Part shown: piece after piece, positions 1 to 8,877 of the stretch | How the letters are laid out: each line of letters starts with the position of its first letter | Position numbering within the stretch: position 1 is the stretch's first letter | DNA from: CAVSMC01 sp963728935 | Lineage (GTDB): Bacteria; Pseudomonadota; Gammaproteobacteria; Burkholderiales; Casimicrobiaceae | Reading direction: 5' to 3' | Assembly: GCA_963728935.1 (NCBI GenBank) | Contig: CAVSMC010000001.1 | Location: forward strand, 3,410,001 to 3,474,000 | DNA: 64,000 nt | Made by a program: the position numbers and the translations under genes | Notes under the pieces: generated by a model | What the model saw: the letters and a program-made list of their open reading frames with translations, nothing else | Told to the model about the DNA's origin: nothing | Database searches by the model: none

Positions 1-1109
1 TAGAGAGCGCCGCGGCGCACGTTGCCGTGCAGAAGCCTCGCGCCGAGCGCGACGGCATCGTTCACGCGGGCTTCGAACGACACGGCTGCGGCCTCGTCGA
101 TCACCGTGCCCATGTCGACGTTCGCATCCATTGGATCGCCGTACGTCCACGCCTTGGTCTTTGCGACGAGCCGCTCGACGAACGCCTCGGCGATCGACTC
201 GTGCACAAGTATGCGCTTGACCGCCGTGCAGCGCTGGCCGGAGTTCTTGTACGAGCCGGTTGCGGCGAGCGTCGCGGCCTCGTCGAGATCGGCGTCCTCC
301 ATCACGACCAGCGGATCGTTGCCGCCGAGCTCGAGCACCTGACGCTTGTACACCGCTTTCGCCGCGATGTACTTGCCGACCGCAATGCCGCCGGTGAATG
401 TCACGAGATCGATATCGGCGTTGGTCAGCAGCTCGTCGGCGATCTCGCGCGGATCGCCGGTGACCACCGAGAACATCGGCGGCGGCAATCCGGCCTCGTA
501 GAGGATATCGGCGAGCAGCAGCGCGGACAGCGGCGTCTTCTCGGTGGGCTTGAGCACCATCCGATTGTTGGCCGCGATCGACGGGGCGACTTTGTGCGCG
601 ACCTGGTTGAGCGGGTGGTTGAACGGCGTGATCGCCGCAATGACGCCGAGCAGCGGCTCGCGCAGCGTGTAGACCTTGCGCGATTTCCCGTGCGGGGTGA
701 GATCGCACGAGAACACCTGGCCGTCGTCGACGAGCGCCGCGTTGCCGGCGAACGTGAACACGTCGGCGGCGCGGCCGACTTCGTAGAGCGAGTCCTTCTT
801 GCAGATCCCGCACTCGGCGGTGATCAGATCCGAAATGGCGTCGGCGCGGCTGCGAATGAGCTCGGTCGCCCGATGGCAGATCCGATAACGGTCGTGACGC
901 GACAGCTTTGGCTTGAAGCGCTTGGCGATGGCGATCGCCCGGCGCACGTCGTCGACGGACGCTTTCGGAACGGTGCCCACGACGGCGTTCGTGTACGGGT
1001 TCATCACCTCGATCGCGCGCTCGCCGCCGACGAGCTCGCCGGCGATGCGCATCTTTTGGTTCAGCGGGCGGCCGTCGCGGACGGCGGCGAGCTCGGTCAT
1101 CATGTTCAT
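1..1109 (-). CDS. phnY: Phosphonoacetaldehyde dehydrogenase (NAD-dependent aldehyde dehydrogenase), 3' end outside window
   Basis: This is an aldehyde dehydrogenase superfamily protein read leftward and cut by the window edge, so about 369 residues of a family usually near 480 are visible. It should oxidise phosphonoacetaldehyde to phosphonoacetate. The visible part has the Rossmann core, the ITPFNHPLNQV segment, the ELGGND motif and the catalytic cysteine in SGQRCTAVKR. The start is ATG at 1109, which overlaps the stop of the upstream hydrolase gene in an ATGA arrangement; two further in-frame ATGs follow at 1103 and 1100. The specific substrate is inferred from the neighbouring phosphonoacetate hydrolase and PhnW transaminase, because the fold alone does not distinguish aldehyde substrates. 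Confidence 0.85.
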   Translation of the reverse strand, partial: MNMMTELAAVRDGRPLNQKMRIAGELVGGERAIEVMNPYTNAVVGTVPKASVDDVRRAIAIAKRFKPKLSRHDRYRICHRATELIRSRADAISDLITAECGICKKDSLYEVGRAADVFTFAGNAALVDDGQVFSCDLTPHGKSRKVYTLREPLLGVIAAITPFNHPLNQVAHKVAPSIAANNRMVLKPTEKTPLSALLLADILYEAGLPPPMFSVVTGDPREIADELLTNADIDLVTFTGGIAVGKYIAAKAVYKRQVLELGGNDPLVVMEDADLDEAATLAATGSYKNSGQRCTAVKRILVHESIAEAFVERLVAKTKAWTYGDPMDANVDMGTVIDEAAAVSFEARVNDAVALGARLLHGNVRRGAL

Positions 1110-2329
1110 GGCAGCAGATTGAGCCCGAGATCGAACGCGTCGAAATTGCGCCAGCGCCGTCCCGAAGGCAGCGATGCCGCGCGGTTCGCGATCAACGGCA
1201 CCTGCTGCTCGGAGACGCCGCCGTGCGAGCGAAGCGGCGCATCGAGGCCGGACAGATCGTGGCGGTCGCGGCTCGTGCCGATCGCGGTGAGGCGCGCCGA
1301 CACGACGACGAGCTCGCCGATGCGATCGGACGGAAGCTCGAATCGCGCCGCCGCCTCTTCGCGCGAGAGGACGAGGTCGATGCCCGGCAGCGCGGCGATG
1401 CGATCGCGCGCCCGCGACAGGGTCACCGGAGCGGACAGGTAGACGGTCGCGAACGACCCGAGCGCGCCGTGGTGAACCACATAGGGATCGGTGATCGGCA
1501 GGATCACGCGCGTCGTGCCGCGGTCGAACGCGCTGTCGAGCGCGTCCTGAAGGTAGATCACGTTGGCGCGGCCGAACGCGTCGGTCTTGGCGTTCATGCC
1601 GTGATCGGCGGTAATCACGAGCGTCGCACCCTGGGCGTCGATCTGGCCGAGGTAGCCGTCCATCATCGCGTAGAAGTCGTTCGCGGCGGGCGCGCCGGGA
1701 GCGGCCTTGTGCTGCACGTAATCGGTCGTCGACAGGTACATGACGTCGGGCCGTGCGCGCTCGAGGAGCTTGACGCCGGCGGCGAAGACGAACTCGGAGA
1801 GTGCCGCGCTGTAGACCGGCGGCACCGGCATGTCCGTGAGCGCGGTCGCATCGGCGATGCCGTTCTCGGCGACGGTGGTCCGGTCGGCCTTTTCCGACGA
1901 AAAGCAGATGCCGCGCATCCGGTGCCCGAGCAGCGCGCGCAGCTTGTCCTTCGCGGTGACGACGGCGACCTTCGCGCCGGCATCGGCGAGCGCGGCGAGT
2001 ATCGTGCCGGCGCGCAGATACTTGGGGTCGTTCATCATCACTTCGGCTTGCGCGTCGCGGTCCCAGAAGTAGTTGCCGCAAATGCCGTGCACCGACGGCG
2101 GCGCACCGGTGACGATCGAGAGGTTGTTCGGATTGGTGAACGATGGCACGACGCAATCGGCGGTGAGGCAGGTGCCGCGCTCGCGCAGTCCCGCGAGGAA
2201 CGGCGCGCGGCCGGCGGCAATCGCCTGCGTCAGGTACTCGGGCTCGCAGCCGTCGACGCAGACGACGACGAGCGGCGCTCGCGGCGAGCGATAACGTCGG
2301 CCGTTGACATCGACGTGGAGTGTGTTCAC
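1106..2329 (-). CDS. phnA: Phosphonoacetate hydrolase
   Basis: This is an alkaline-phosphatase-superfamily metalloenzyme of about 407 residues that cleaves the C-P bond of phosphonoacetate to give acetate and phosphate. Visible motifs are VVVCVDGCEPEYL near the N terminus (metal ligand Asp), the nucleophile region SFTNPNN, the metal-ligand stretch STTDYVQHK and ITADHGMNAK. GTG at 2329 is preferred as the start because GGAG lies seven bases upstream; a GTG at 2344 in the same frame would add five residues. It is translationally coupled to the aldehyde dehydrogenase downstream (ATGA overlap). Together they form the lower arm of the PhnW-PhnY-PhnA route for 2-aminoethylphosphonate. Confidence 0.92.
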   Translation of the reverse strand: MNTLHVDVNGRRYRSPRAPLVVVCVDGCEPEYLTQAIAAGRAPFLAGLRERGTCLTADCVVPSFTNPNNLSIVTGAPPSVHGICGNYFWDRDAQAEVMMNDPKYLRAGTILAALADAGAKVAVVTAKDKLRALLGHRMRGICFSSEKADRTTVAENGIADATALTDMPVPPVYSAALSEFVFAAGVKLLERARPDVMYLSTTDYVQHKAAPGAPAANDFYAMMDGYLGQIDAQGATLVITADHGMNAKTDAFGRANVIYLQDALDSAFDRGTTRVILPITDPYVVHHGALGSFATVYLSAPVTLSRARDRIAALPGIDLVLSREEAAARFELPSDRIGELVVVSARLTAIGTSRDRHDLSGLDAPLRSHGGVSEQQVPLIANRAASLPSGRRWRNFDAFDLGLNLLP

Positions 2330-2537
2330 CGCGGGTCTCCGCACGGCTGGAGTGGCTTGAATGGCAGCGCCGTCGACCCGCGCGAATCGTGCGCCGACAG
2401 GCGCTCCGCGCGCCTCTTCGCAACCGATGCGTCGTGCGGCGCTCGCGCGTCGGCGCGCCCGCTCGCGCGCGAACGGGCCGTGCCGCGCTGAGCTGCGCCC
2501 CGCGCGCTCGCGGGTGCTCTGCCTTCGGCCGGCGCGC

Positions 2538-3311
2538 TCATCGCACCTTCCTCGATGCCGGACGGGGCGTTGCCGCGGCGTGCATGCGCTCGCGGCTCGC
2601 CATCACATGATCGTACATCGCCCGGCCGGCCGCGGCGGGCTTGCGCGCGGCGATGCACTCGACGATGCCGCGATGCTCGCGCGTCGAAATCGGCAGCGCG
2701 CCGCCTTGCGCCAGCGTCGCGCGGCGGTAGAGGTGCAGCTCGTTCACCAGCCGGCGGTACATCTCGAGCAGCTTGCCGTTGCCCGCGAGCTCGACCACCC
2801 GCTCGTGGAAATCGACGTTCGCGGCAAGATACGCATCGACGTCGCCGCGCGCCGCCGCCTTTTCCATGCGCTCGATGCGCGCGCGTAGCTCGCGGATCTG
2901 CTCGACCGTGGCGATCTGCGCGACCCGCCGTCCGACGAATTCGTCGAGCACTGCCCGCAGCTCGTAGATCTCGTCGGCTTCCTCGACGCCGATGCGGCGC
3001 ACGAACACGCCGCGGTTCTTCTCGAGCCGCACCAGGCCGGACGCTTCGAGCGCGCGAAACGCTTCGCGGACGGGGCCGCGCGACACGCCGAGCAACGCCG
3101 CGACCGCCGCTTCGTTCAGCTTGCCGCCCGTGGGGAGGTCGCCGGCGAGAATCATGCGCTCGAGCTCGTTGCGCACGAGCATCGGCAGCGAATTCGACTG
3201 CACGAGCGCGATGGCGGCGGCGCCGCGCGCCGGAGCTCCGCTCGCAGCCGCCGGCGGCGTCGGGCGGGCGGCGCGGCGGCCGCCGTTGCCGGCGGTGATC
3301 GATTTCAACAT
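2538..3311 (-). CDS. GntR/FCD-family regulator of phosphonate use
   Basis: This is a 257-residue FadR-subfamily GntR regulator. An alanine/proline-rich N-terminal tail of about 40 residues is followed by a winged helix (MLVRNELERMILAGDLPTGGKLNE... VSRGPVREAFRALE) and then an all-helical FCD effector domain with metal-ligand-type residues (DFHERV, EHRGIVE). The start chosen is ATG 3311. A TTG at 3350 in frame would add 13 residues but would run through the palindromic operator at 3338-3353. It lies between phnA and the divergent AEP transport operon, so it probably represses or activates both arms in response to a phosphonate. It resembles the phosphonate-associated GntR regulators of Burkholderia; the exact effector is unknown. 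Confidence 0.85.
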   Translation of the reverse strand: MLKSITAGNGGRRAARPTPPAAASGAPARGAAAIALVQSNSLPMLVRNELERMILAGDLPTGGKLNEAAVAALLGVSRGPVREAFRALEASGLVRLEKNRGVFVRRIGVEEADEIYELRAVLDEFVGRRVAQIATVEQIRELRARIERMEKAAARGDVDAYLAANVDFHERVVELAGNGKLLEMYRRLVNELHLYRRATLAQGGALPISTREHRGIVECIAARKPAAAGRAMYDHVMASRERMHAAATPRPASRKVR

Positions 3312-3337
3312 GTTGCGTATTGGACTTCGCTCGATGT

Positions 3338-3353
3338 AGATTGTCAACAATCT
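3338..3353. promoter_or_regulatory. GntR/FCD-type operator palindrome
   Basis: The sequence is AGATTGT-CA-ACAATCT, a perfect inverted repeat with 7-bp arms and a 2-bp spacer. Its core ATTGT-N2-ACAAT is the form bound by VanR-like FCD regulators. It lies 27 bp upstream of the regulator start and 165 bp upstream of the divergent binding-protein start, as expected for autoregulation and control of the transport operon. Confidence 0.65.
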
Positions 3354-3517
3354 GCAAAACTTGCGGATCGTGCCGGAGGCGTCATCGCACTGTCATGCGA
3401 AGCGAACGACAATCCCGGTTTGCCGCAATTGCCGGCGCGCAAGCGCGAGCGTACGATGCGCTCTGCCTGCGCGCCGGGGCTTCATCTCGTTGCAACCACC
3501 CACGAAGGAGTGAGTTC

Positions 3518-4570
3518 ATGAATCGTACGCTGCTTCCCTGGTGGCGGTCCGCCGCCCCGGCATTGCTCGCCGCCGGCGCGGCGGTCGGGCTTCTCGCCGC
3601 CGGGCCCGTCGCCGCGCAAAAGACGCAGCTCACCGTCTATACCGCGCTCGAGACGGACCAGTTGAAGGCGTATCAGGAAGGCTTCAACAAGGCGTACCCC
3701 GACATCGACATCACGTGGGTGCGCGATTCGACCGGCGTCATCACCGCAAAGCTCCTCGCCGAGAAGGCCAATCCGAGGGCCGACGTCGTCATGGGCGTCG
3801 CGGCGACGAGCATGGCGATCTTCGACGCCGAAGGGATGCTGCAGCCCTACGCGCCGAAAGGGCTCGAGCGCATTTCGGCACAGTATCGCGACGCGAAGAA
3901 TCCGCCGGCGTGGGTCGGAATGGACGTCTGGGGCGCGACGATCTGCTTCAACACCGTCGAAGCCGCAAAGCGCAACATTCCGAAGCCGGAGACGTGGAAA
4001 GATCTGACCAAGCCCGTGTACAAGGGCCAGATCGTCATGCCGAATCCGGCCTCGTCGGGCACCGGCTATTTCGACGTGACCGCGTGGCTGCAGATGTACG
4101 GCGAGAACGAGGGCTGGAAGTTCATGGACGGGCTGCACGAGAACATCGCGCAGTACATGCACTCGGGGTCGCGTCCCTGTGCGTCGGCGGCCAATGGCGA
4201 ATACGTCGCCGGTATCTCGTTCGAATACCGTGCCAATCGCGAAAAGGCGCAGGGCAAGCCGATCGACCTGGTGTTCCCCAAGGAGGGACTCGGTTGGGAT
4301 CTCGAAGCGATCGGCATCTACAAAGGAACGAAGAACCTCGCCGCCGCGAAGAAGCTGATGGACTGGGCGGCGACCGACGCGGCGATGGCACTCTACGCGA
4401 AGAACTTCGCGATCGTCGCTGTGCCGAGCCAGAATCAACCGCTACCGAACGTTCCGGCCGATTACGCGACGCGGCTCGCGAAGAACGACTTCATGTGGGC
4501 GGCGAAGAATCGCGACAAGATCCTCGCCGAATGGAGCAAGCGCTACGAGTCTAAATCTGCTCCGAAGTGA
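3518..4570 (+). CDS. phnS: 2-aminoethylphosphonate ABC transporter, periplasmic binding protein
   Basis: This is a 350-residue extracellular solute-binding protein of the Fe3+/AEP (PhnS2) type. ATG 3518 is chosen because a perfect AAGGAG lies at 3505-3510; the frame is open further upstream but without a better start. Residues 1-34 are a signal peptide with two arginine/tryptophan-flanked hydrophobic stretches ending in PVAAQ. The mature part begins LTVYTALETDQLKAY and contains the typical DVVMGVAAT, GTGYFDVTAW and FEYRAN segments. It delivers substrate to the ATPase and permease downstream. The specificity is inferred from the PhnW/PhnY/PhnA neighbours. Confidence 0.88.
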   Translation: MNRTLLPWWRSAAPALLAAGAAVGLLAAGPVAAQKTQLTVYTALETDQLKAYQEGFNKAYPDIDITWVRDSTGVITAKLLAEKANPRADVVMGVAATSMAIFDAEGMLQPYAPKGLERISAQYRDAKNPPAWVGMDVWGATICFNTVEAAKRNIPKPETWKDLTKPVYKGQIVMPNPASSGTGYFDVTAWLQMYGENEGWKFMDGLHENIAQYMHSGSRPCASAANGEYVAGISFEYRANREKAQGKPIDLVFPKEGLGWDLEAIGIYKGTKNLAAAKKLMDWAATDAAMALYAKNFAIVAVPSQNQPLPNVPADYATRLAKNDFMWAAKNRDKILAEWSKRYESKSAPK

Positions 4571-4586
4571 AGCGTTGCGTTCTGAC

Positions 4587-4640
4587 GTTATCCGGCGCTG
4601 CGCCGCGCTATGCGTAGGGCGGAGCAGGGCGCCGGATAAC
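4587..4640. terminator. Long stem-loop after the binding-protein gene
   Basis: The arms GTTATCCGGCGC (4587-4598) and GCGCCGGATAAC (4629-4640) are perfectly complementary over 12 bp and flank a 30-base GC-rich loop. It begins 16 bases after the stop codon of the binding-protein gene and has no T-run. It is more like a transcript-stabilising or attenuating hairpin that would leave the binding protein more abundant than the ATPase and permease. Confidence 0.5.
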
Positions 4641-4648
4641 TGCCTGTG

Positions 4649-4783
4649 GAGCGTCGGCTGCGCCGACGCTCAACTGGCCGCGCAGACACTGGCCGTTGCA
4701 GCGGCTGGTGTTTCGGGGCCCTAGCTTGGCGCGCGTGACTGCCTATGGCGGCATCGGCGTGCTCCGACGCTCAACTGGCCGCG
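4649..4783. repeat. Hairpin plus 20-bp direct repeat in intergenic region
   Basis: A hairpin GAGCGTCGGC-TGC-GCCGACGCTC lies at 4649-4671. The 20-bp string beginning CCGACGCTCAACTGG occurs at 4663-4682 and again at 4764-4783. The two copies are preceded by similar 'actgcct(g/a)tgg' strings, so about 100 bp has been duplicated and has diverged. This fills the rest of the 254-bp gap before the ATPase gene. Confidence 0.6.
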
Positions 4784-4824
4784 AAGGACTGCCCATTGCA
4801 CCCTTCTGCTGACAGATTTGGTCG

Positions 4825-5913
4825 ATGAATCCAATCGGTCCGGCTGACGCGCTGCGCCTCGAAGGCGTCCACAAAGCCTTCGGTGCGTTCGTCGCGCTGA
4901 AGTCGATCGACCTTGCGATCCATCCCGGCGAGCTCGTCTGCTTTCTCGGCCCGTCGGGCTGCGGCAAGACGACGCTTCTGCGGATCATCGCGGGCCTCGA
5001 AGCGCAAACGGCAGGGCGCGTGATCCAGAACGGCCGCGACGTCTCGCATGCCCCGCCGGCAGCACGCGATTACGGCATCGTATTCCAGTCGTACGCGCTG
5101 TTTCCCAATCTGACGGTCCGCAACAACGTGAGCTACGGGCTCGTCAATCGTCGCGTCGCGCGACCGAAGCTCGAGGCGCGCGTCAAGGAGCTGTTGACGT
5201 TGGTCGGCCTCCCCGACGCGGGGCCGAAATATCCGAGCCAGCTCTCCGGCGGCCAGCAGCAGCGCATCGCGCTCGCGCGCGCCCTCGCAACGTCGCCGTC
5301 GCTGCTGTTGCTCGACGAGCCACTGTCGGCGCTCGACGCGAAGGAGCGCGAGCGGTTGCGCGGCGAGATCCGGCAATTGCAGCAGCGACTGTCAGTGACG
5401 ACGGTGATGGTGACGCATGACCAGGAAGAGGCGCTGTCGATGTCCGACCGCGTCGTCGTCATGAACCACGGCGTCATCGACCAGATCGGAACGCCGCTCG
5501 AAGTCTACGAACGGCCGGCGACGCCGTTCGTCGCCGATTTCCTCGGCAAGGTGAACGTGCTGAAGGCCACTTGCGTCGGCGCTGGCCGCTATCGCGTCGG
5601 CCAGGTCGAGATCACGACCCCGGCGAACGGCGAAACGCGCGGGGCGGCGGTCCGCCTGTACCTTCGGCCGGAAGATCGCGTGCTCGCCGACTCCGGGCCC
5701 CTCGACGGGCGTGCGAACGCGCTCGCGGGGACGGTGAAGCACGTCGACTTTCTCGGCACGTACTGTCTCGCCAACGTCGACGTCGACGGCTTCGACGGAC
5801 AGCGGATGCTCGTCTACTTCTCGCTCAATCAGGCGCTCGAGCTCGGCGTGCGCGTCGGTGCGCGCGTGCCGTTCGCGTTGCGCGGCGAGCGCGTACGCGT
5901 GTTCGCCGCGTGA
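4825..5913 (+). CDS. phnT: 2-aminoethylphosphonate ABC transporter, ATP-binding protein
   Basis: This is a 362-residue ABC ATPase. It has Walker A GPSGCGKTT, a Q-loop in VFQSYALFPN, the signature LSGGQQQRIALARAL, Walker B LLLLDEPLSALD and the switch MVTHDQ. A C-terminal TOBE-like regulatory domain follows from about residue 245. Its length and the TOBE domain match the PotA/FbpC/PhnT2 class. The stop overlaps the GTG start of the permease by four bases (GTGA), so the two are translationally coupled. Confidence 0.9.
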   Translation: MNPIGPADALRLEGVHKAFGAFVALKSIDLAIHPGELVCFLGPSGCGKTTLLRIIAGLEAQTAGRVIQNGRDVSHAPPAARDYGIVFQSYALFPNLTVRNNVSYGLVNRRVARPKLEARVKELLTLVGLPDAGPKYPSQLSGGQQQRIALARALATSPSLLLLDEPLSALDAKERERLRGEIRQLQQRLSVTTVMVTHDQEEALSMSDRVVVMNHGVIDQIGTPLEVYERPATPFVADFLGKVNVLKATCVGAGRYRVGQVEITTPANGETRGAAVRLYLRPEDRVLADSGPLDGRANALAGTVKHVDFLGTYCLANVDVDGFDGQRMLVYFSLNQALELGVRVGARVPFALRGERVRVFAA

Positions 5914-7628
5914 CGACCGTCGCGCAACACGCGCCGTCGTCGCAGCCGCATTCGCTGCGCCTCGAGGCGCTGGTCGCGCGCGGCGGCATCGTGCTCGTCG
6001 CCGTCGCGCTGCTCGTGTTCCTGACGGTTCCGCTCGCGACGATCCTGATCCGAAGCGTCGAGGACAAGAGCGGCGCGTTTGTCGGGCTCGCGGGCTTCGC
6101 GCGATATCTTTCGACGTCGGCGTTCTCGAATTCGGCGTGGAACACGCTTACGTTCGCCGGGCTGACCACCGTGCTCACCGTCCCGATCGCATTCGTGTTC
6201 GCGTTCGCGATTCAGCGCAGCTGCATACCGTGGAAAGGGTTGTGGCGCAATATCGCATTGATACCGATCCTCGCGCCTTCGATGCTCGCCGCGCTGTCGT
6301 TCATCTACCTGTTCGGCAACCAGGGCGCGCTCAAGGCGCTGCTCGGCGTGTTCGGCCTTTCGACGATCTATGGCCTACCGGGGATGGTGCTTGCGATGAC
6401 GTTCGCGTCGCTGCCGCACGCGGTGATGATCCTGCTCGCGTCGCTCGCGCTCGCCGACGCGCGGCTTTACGAGGCCGCCGCGTCGATGGCGACCCCGCAA
6501 TGGCGGCAGTTCGTGACGATCACGCTGCCCGGCGCGCGTTACGGGCTCGTCTCCGCGGCGATGGTCGTGTTCACGATGGCCGTGTCGGAGTTCGGCGTTC
6601 CCAAGGTGATCGGCGCCAACTACAGCGTGCTGGCGATCGATATCTACAAGCAGGTGATCGGCCAGCAGAACTTCCAGGTGGGCGCGGTGGTGGGTCTGCT
6701 GCTGCTGCTGCCGGCGCTCGTCGCGTTCGGCATCGACCATGCGGTGCGCCGCAGGCAAAAGGCGCTGTTATCCGCGCGCAGCGTGCCGTACTCGCCGCAG
6801 CCGTCGGCGCGTCGCGACGTGCCGCTGTTCGCGTTCGTCATCGTATTCTCGGCGACGATGCTCGTCGTCATGGGCATGGCCGTATTCGGATCGCTGGTGA
6901 AGGTTTGGCCGTACAACCTCTCGTTCACGCTCGCGCATTACACGTACGGCTTCGAGGAGGCCGGTGTCGAGCATGCGTACTGGAATAGCCTCATCATGGC
7001 AGCCTGGTGCGCGGCGGTCGGGGCGGCGCTGACATTTGCCGGCGCGTACTGGCTCGAAAAGACGCGCGGCGCGGACGCACTGCGCCCGGTCATCCAGCTT
7101 CAGGCGATGATGCCGATGGCGGTTCCCGGCATGGTGCTCGGCATCGGCTACATCCTGTTCTTCAATCATCCGCACAACCCGCTCAACTTCTTATACGGCA
7201 CGATGACGATCCTCGTGCTGTCGACCGTCATCCACTTCTACTCGTCGAGCCATCTGACGGCGGTCACCGCGCTGAAGCAGCTCGACAACGAGTTCGAATC
7301 GGTTTCAGCATCGCTCAAGGTGCCGTTCTACAAGACGTTCTGGCGCGTGACCGTGCCGGTGTGCCTGCCGTCGATCATCGACATCAGCCGCTACTATTTC
7401 GTCAATGCGATGACGACGATCTCGGCGGTCGTTTTCCTCTATTCGCCGAAGACGATGCTCGCGTCGATATCGATCGTGCAGCTCGACGAGGCGGGCGCCG
7501 TGGGCTCGGCCGCGGCGATGGCGACGCTGATCGTCGTCACGTCGGCAGTTGTTACCGTCGCATCGCTCGCCGTCGAGGGCCGGGTGATACGGCATACGCA
7601 GAAATGGCGCGTGACGCGCACGGCGTGA
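5910..7628 (+). CDS. phnU: 2-aminoethylphosphonate ABC transporter, fused two-domain permease
   Basis: This is a 572-residue inner-membrane permease containing two complete Binding-protein-dependent transport domains in one chain, like the FbpB/PhnU2 class. Two EAA-type loops are visible: EAAASMATPQWRQF near residue 187 and FESVSASLKVPFYKTF near residue 463. About twelve hydrophobic segments can be seen. The start is GTG 5910, overlapping the ATPase stop. The fusion explains why no separate second permease gene is present. Confidence 0.88.
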   Translation: MTTVAQHAPSSQPHSLRLEALVARGGIVLVAVALLVFLTVPLATILIRSVEDKSGAFVGLAGFARYLSTSAFSNSAWNTLTFAGLTTVLTVPIAFVFAFAIQRSCIPWKGLWRNIALIPILAPSMLAALSFIYLFGNQGALKALLGVFGLSTIYGLPGMVLAMTFASLPHAVMILLASLALADARLYEAAASMATPQWRQFVTITLPGARYGLVSAAMVVFTMAVSEFGVPKVIGANYSVLAIDIYKQVIGQQNFQVGAVVGLLLLLPALVAFGIDHAVRRRQKALLSARSVPYSPQPSARRDVPLFAFVIVFSATMLVVMGMAVFGSLVKVWPYNLSFTLAHYTYGFEEAGVEHAYWNSLIMAAWCAAVGAALTFAGAYWLEKTRGADALRPVIQLQAMMPMAVPGMVLGIGYILFFNHPHNPLNFLYGTMTILVLSTVIHFYSSSHLTAVTALKQLDNEFESVSASLKVPFYKTFWRVTVPVCLPSIIDISRYYFVNAMTTISAVVFLYSPKTMLASISIVQLDEAGAVGSAAAMATLIVVTSAVVTVASLAVEGRVIRHTQKWRVTRTA

Positions 7629-7659
7629 CACCAATGCCTCGATCGAACCGGAGTTCACG

Positions 7660-8808
7660 ATGAGCCTCTTTTCGCGCGACCCGATCCTGCTCACGCCCGG
7701 CCCGTTGACGACCTCGCTCGCGACCAAGGCCGCGATGCTGCGCGACTGGGGGTCGTGGGACGCGGCATTCAATGCCGTGACGGCCGATGTGCGCCGCAAG
7801 CTTCTCGACATCGTCGGCGGCCACGCAACGCACGCCTGTGTTCCGATGCAGGGCAGCGGCACGTTCGCCGTCGAGGCCGCGATCAATACGCTGGTGCCCC
7901 GCGATGGTCACGTGCTCGTGCTGGTCAACGGCGCGTACGGAACGCGCATGGCGCGGCTCACGCGAATGATGGGCCGCCGCCTTTCGACGTTCGACACCGC
8001 CGAGGACGTTCCGACGACGGCGCAGGACGTCGACCGGCTGCTCTCGGCCGATGCATCGATCACGCACGTTGGGCTGATCCACTGCGAGACGTCGACCGGC
8101 ATCCTCAATCCGCTCGACGAAATCGCGGCGGCGGTCGCGAAGCACGGCCGGCGGTTGATCGTCGACGCGATGAGCTCGTTCGGGGCGCTGCCGATCGACG
8201 CTCGCACGGTGCCGTTCGACGCGCTGATTGCGGCGTCGGGCAAATGCATCGAGGGCCCGCCCGGCATGGGGTTCGTGCTCGCGCGCAAGGAGCCGCTCGA
8301 GCACGCGGCGGGCAACTGCTCGTCGCTCGCGCTCGATCTGCACGATCAGCACGTCTACATGGAGAAGACGACGCAATGGCGCTACACCCCGCCCACGCAC
8401 GTCGTCGTCGCGTTCAATGCCGCGCTCGACCAGTTCATCGCCGAGGGCGGCCAGCCTGCGCGGCTCGCTCGCTACGCGTCCAACTGTCAAACGCTCGTCG
8501 ACGGCATGGCGGAGCTCGGCTTCGTGCCTTTTCTCGACGCCCGAATTCAGGCGCCGATCATCGTCACGTTCCACGCGCCGCCCGACCCGGCCTATTCATT
8601 CAAGGAGTTCTACGACTGCGTGCGTGACAAGGGTTTCATCCTCTATCCGGGCAAGCTCACGCAGGTCGAGACGTTTCGCGTCGGCTGCATCGGCGCCATC
8701 GGCCCCGACGAAATGCGCCAGGCCGTCAATGCCGTGCGCGATACGCTTGCGCAAATGGGGATCCGCCAGGTCGCGCCGAAGCGCGAGGTCGCCCGCGCCG
8801 CCGACTAG
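7660..8808 (+). CDS. phnW: 2-aminoethylphosphonate--pyruvate transaminase
   Basis: This is a 382-residue class-V-fold PLP aminotransferase that converts AEP plus pyruvate to phosphonoacetaldehyde plus alanine. The N terminus ILLTPGPLTTS, the phosphate-cup sequence MQGSGTFAVEA, the Asp of VDAMSSFG and the PLP lysine in ASGKCIEGPPG are all present, and the length is typical. A Shine-Dalgarno-like CCGGAG precedes ATG 7660. It is the last gene of the transport operon and supplies the substrate for the divergently encoded dehydrogenase and hydrolase. Confidence 0.95.
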   Translation: MSLFSRDPILLTPGPLTTSLATKAAMLRDWGSWDAAFNAVTADVRRKLLDIVGGHATHACVPMQGSGTFAVEAAINTLVPRDGHVLVLVNGAYGTRMARLTRMMGRRLSTFDTAEDVPTTAQDVDRLLSADASITHVGLIHCETSTGILNPLDEIAAAVAKHGRRLIVDAMSSFGALPIDARTVPFDALIAASGKCIEGPPGMGFVLARKEPLEHAAGNCSSLALDLHDQHVYMEKTTQWRYTPPTHVVVAFNAALDQFIAEGGQPARLARYASNCQTLVDGMAELGFVPFLDARIQAPIIVTFHAPPDPAYSFKEFYDCVRDKGFILYPGKLTQVETFRVGCIGAIGPDEMRQAVNAVRDTLAQMGIRQVAPKREVARAAD

Positions 8809-8877
8809 CTGCGCGCTGCGCAGTTGGCCCTTCGTCTGCCGCCCCGCAGCAGAGGTTTGGCGCGAGCGAAGCGCCGA

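Noticed and set aside
2326..3357. A 343-codon leftward frame overlapping the GntR gene
   Set aside because: It is out of frame with the winged-helix regulator and yields an arginine-rich shadow sequence.
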